Shown one piece after another: positions 62,579 through 64,000 of a stretch of DNA of 64,000 bases. This DNA comes from an uncultured Prevotellaceae bacterium (GTDB lineage Bacteria; Bacteroidota; Bacteroidia; Bacteroidales; UBA932). The notes below the pieces were generated by a model. The model made no database searches and was not told the origin of the DNA. It saw only the letters and a list, made by a program, of their open reading frames with translations. A program made the position numbers and the translations under genes. Location: contig CAMVFZ010000001.1 of NCBI GenBank assembly GCA_947166905.1, forward strand, positions 186,001-250,000, given 5' to 3'. Within the stretch, counting starts at the first letter, position 1, and each line of letters starts with the position of its first letter.

Positions 62579-64000
62579 GAAAACTGTTTTTGACAATTAC
62601 AGCCCTAGTGGCCGCCTCGTTCTGCGCAATTGCCCAGAATGATATTTCCGTAAGAATGGTTTCCGCCGATTCCCTTGTAAAGGTGATAAGGGCAGTCAGC
62701 GGCAACCGTATCCACATCGCCGGAGCAGAGAAGGATGACAGTTTCTACAGCCTGGACGCATCGCCCAAGGATTTTGTAGAGAAAGCCCTTGCCAAGCTTC
62801 GCGAAGGAGGCTACACAGTATCCGAGTTCAACGGTATACTGTTCGTAGCCAAGGGACGTAGTATGACTCCGGCCCTGCCTGCCACCTGGTTTGTAGCAGA
62901 GAATGTTCCAGCCACTACCACAGATATGGCCAAGGAACAAACCCAGGCTGCGGTTTACCAGAACAAAACCTATGAAATTGGCCAGGAACGCAACTTCAAG
63001 TCTGGCCGCAAAGCCACAATCCACGGTTATGTAAAAGACGCCTCCAACGGCGAGCCTGTTGTGGGAATTTCCGTATATGACGGAAACACAAGCACTTACA
63101 CCATGACCGATGCCTATGGATTCTGGAAACTTTATCTACCCACCGGCCGCAATACCCTTAACTTCAGCGGCTATCCGATGGAGGATGTAAACCTGGACAT
63201 CATCATCTACGAAGAAGGTGGCCTGGACATCACCATGAAGGAAAAGGTTACCACACTTAAGGCTGCAACCGTAAGCGCAGAGTCTGTTGCCAACCATAGG
63301 ACTGCGCGTCTTGGCCTTGAAAAGATCCAGATAGAGAGAATCAAGAAGATACCTACAGCCTTCGGCGAGGGCGATATCCTTAAGGCCGTGCTGGCCCTGC
63401 CGGGCGTACAGTCCGTAGGCGAAGCCTCTTCCGGATTCAACGTACGAGGCGGTTCAGTAGACCAGAACCTGATTCTGTTCAACGACGGTACCGTATACAA
63501 TCCCAACCATCTCTTCGGCCTGTTCTCTACCTTCAATTCCGATGTTGTCAGCCACGCGGAGCTTTACAAGAGCTCAATTCCCGCAGAATTCGGCGGCCGC
63601 ATTTCTTCTGTGCTTGACATTCACGCACGCGAGGGTAACAAGAAGAAGGTACAGGGCTCCCTTGGCATCGGACTTCTTACCAGCCGCGTAGAGTTGGACG
63701 GCCCTCTAGGGGAAAAGACCTCCTTCATAGTAAGTGGCCGTACAACCTACTCCAACTGGATAATGAACATGATTCCGGACGAGAGCCACTACCACGACGG
63801 AAAAACCCAGTTCATGGACTTCAACGCAGGTATCAGCCATCGTTTTGACGAAAAGAACACTCTGTACGTAAATGGCTACTGGTCCAGGGATAAATTCTCC
63901 TTCAGCGCAGATACAACCTTCAAATACAGCAACTTGAATGTATCGGCAAAACTGCGCAGCCTGCTGTCTGTAAAGACAACCATGGAGTTGGTAGCAGGTT
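62575..64000 (+). CDS. TonB-dependent receptor with STN-like and carboxypeptidase-regulatory domains, 3' truncated
   Basis: This gene is missing from the ORF track because it runs off the window. Translation from ATG 62575 stays open for 475 codons. It has a signal peptide (MRKLFLTITALVAASFCAIA), an STN-like domain (about 22-95), a CarboxypepD_reg-like beta-sandwich (about 145-222; GYVKDASNGEPVVGISVYD), a plug domain (about 250-350; LALPGVQSVGEASSGFNVRGGSVDQN) and the first barrel strands. The STN-like domain suggests signalling through an anti-sigma factor. The ligand is unknown; neighbours suggest peptides or murein fragments. Confidence 0.85.
   Translation, partial: MRKLFLTITALVAASFCAIAQNDISVRMVSADSLVKVIRAVSGNRIHIAGAEKDDSFYSLDASPKDFVEKALAKLREGGYTVSEFNGILFVAKGRSMTPALPATWFVAENVPATTTDMAKEQTQAAVYQNKTYEIGQERNFKSGRKATIHGYVKDASNGEPVVGISVYDGNTSTYTMTDAYGFWKLYLPTGRNTLNFSGYPMEDVNLDIIIYEEGGLDITMKEKVTTLKAATVSAESVANHRTARLGLEKIQIERIKKIPTAFGEGDILKAVLALPGVQSVGEASSGFNVRGGSVDQNLILFNDGTVYNPNHLFGLFSTFNSDVVSHAELYKSSIPAEFGGRISSVLDIHAREGNKKKVQGSLGIGLLTSRVELDGPLGEKTSFIVSGRTTYSNWIMNMIPDESHYHDGKTQFMDFNAGISHRFDEKNTLYVNGYWSRDKFSFSADTTFKYSNLNVSAKLRSLLSVKTTMELVAG

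Noticed and set aside
1-64000. tRNA, rRNA, CRISPR array, IS element or prophage
   Set aside because: Intergenic gaps are short and were read on both strands; none contains a cloverleaf-like tRNA with T-loop motif, repeated spacers, transposase or integrase sequence.

Overview
The window reads as chromosomal core DNA of a Bacteroidales bacterium (Bacteroidota) of roughly balanced base composition. The evidence is the parA-parB-DUF5683-mltD cluster, a FimA/Mfa1-type (type V) fimbrial operon, TamB, OmpA and TonB-receptor genes of Bacteroidota style, and the Bacteroidota sigma-ABfr promoter signature (TTTG, about 19 nt, TAnnTTTG). That signature is perfect at the SRP RNA, at rpsA and at a glycan operon. 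The sequence alone does not fix the family or genus. I saw no rRNA, tRNA, IS element, prophage or CRISPR array. No gene-free stretch exceeds 300 bases; the longest is 16290-16546.

Layout. 1-8208: end of an exported serine hydrolase, a secreted thioredoxin-like protein, parA-parB-DUF5683-mltD, then two minus-strand outer-membrane proteins, one carrying helix-hairpin-helix domains. 8285-15900: hpt-adk-obgE; minus-strand tgt-lptF/G-dut-murF; a NupG-type nucleoside transporter. 15903-21816: a DUF2116 zinc-ribbon gene, then an SSB-like gene coupled to a fimbrial operon (OmpA/TPR lipoprotein, fimbrillin, Mfa2/FimB-like anchor, accessory or tip subunit). 21854-28000: SRP RNA, mnmA, a MalY-type lyase, cdd, an FAD enzyme and tsaD. 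27897-39913: tamB, rsmI-like, mtaB, an MBL hydrolase, an unrecognised exported protein, recQ and pckA.

40034-45560 (minus) holds the most distinctive unit. A NahK-like N-acetylhexosamine 1-kinase is followed by a GH109-type exo-hydrolase lipoprotein and by a lipoprotein that fuses an aldose 1-epimerase to a GH2 glycosidase. A perfect-consensus promoter precedes it, with its -7 box and start point buried in a near-perfect 20-bp inverted repeat. I infer a compact, regulated pathway that releases, anomerises and phosphorylates amino-sugar or galactose residues of host glycans, without a neighbouring SusC/D pair.

45560-59000: htpG, a HAD phosphatase gene with a long 5' leader hairpin, an OmpA porin, uvrB with a glucosaminidase, mltG and a RelA-like (p)ppGpp synthetase whose hydrolase site looks degenerate, then rnz and rpsA (minus). 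59192-64000: a Tat-type dipeptide epimerase, a transglutaminase-fold lipoprotein, an unknown exported protein and a truncated TonB-dependent receptor that the ORF track misses. Together these suggest peptide or muropeptide scavenging.
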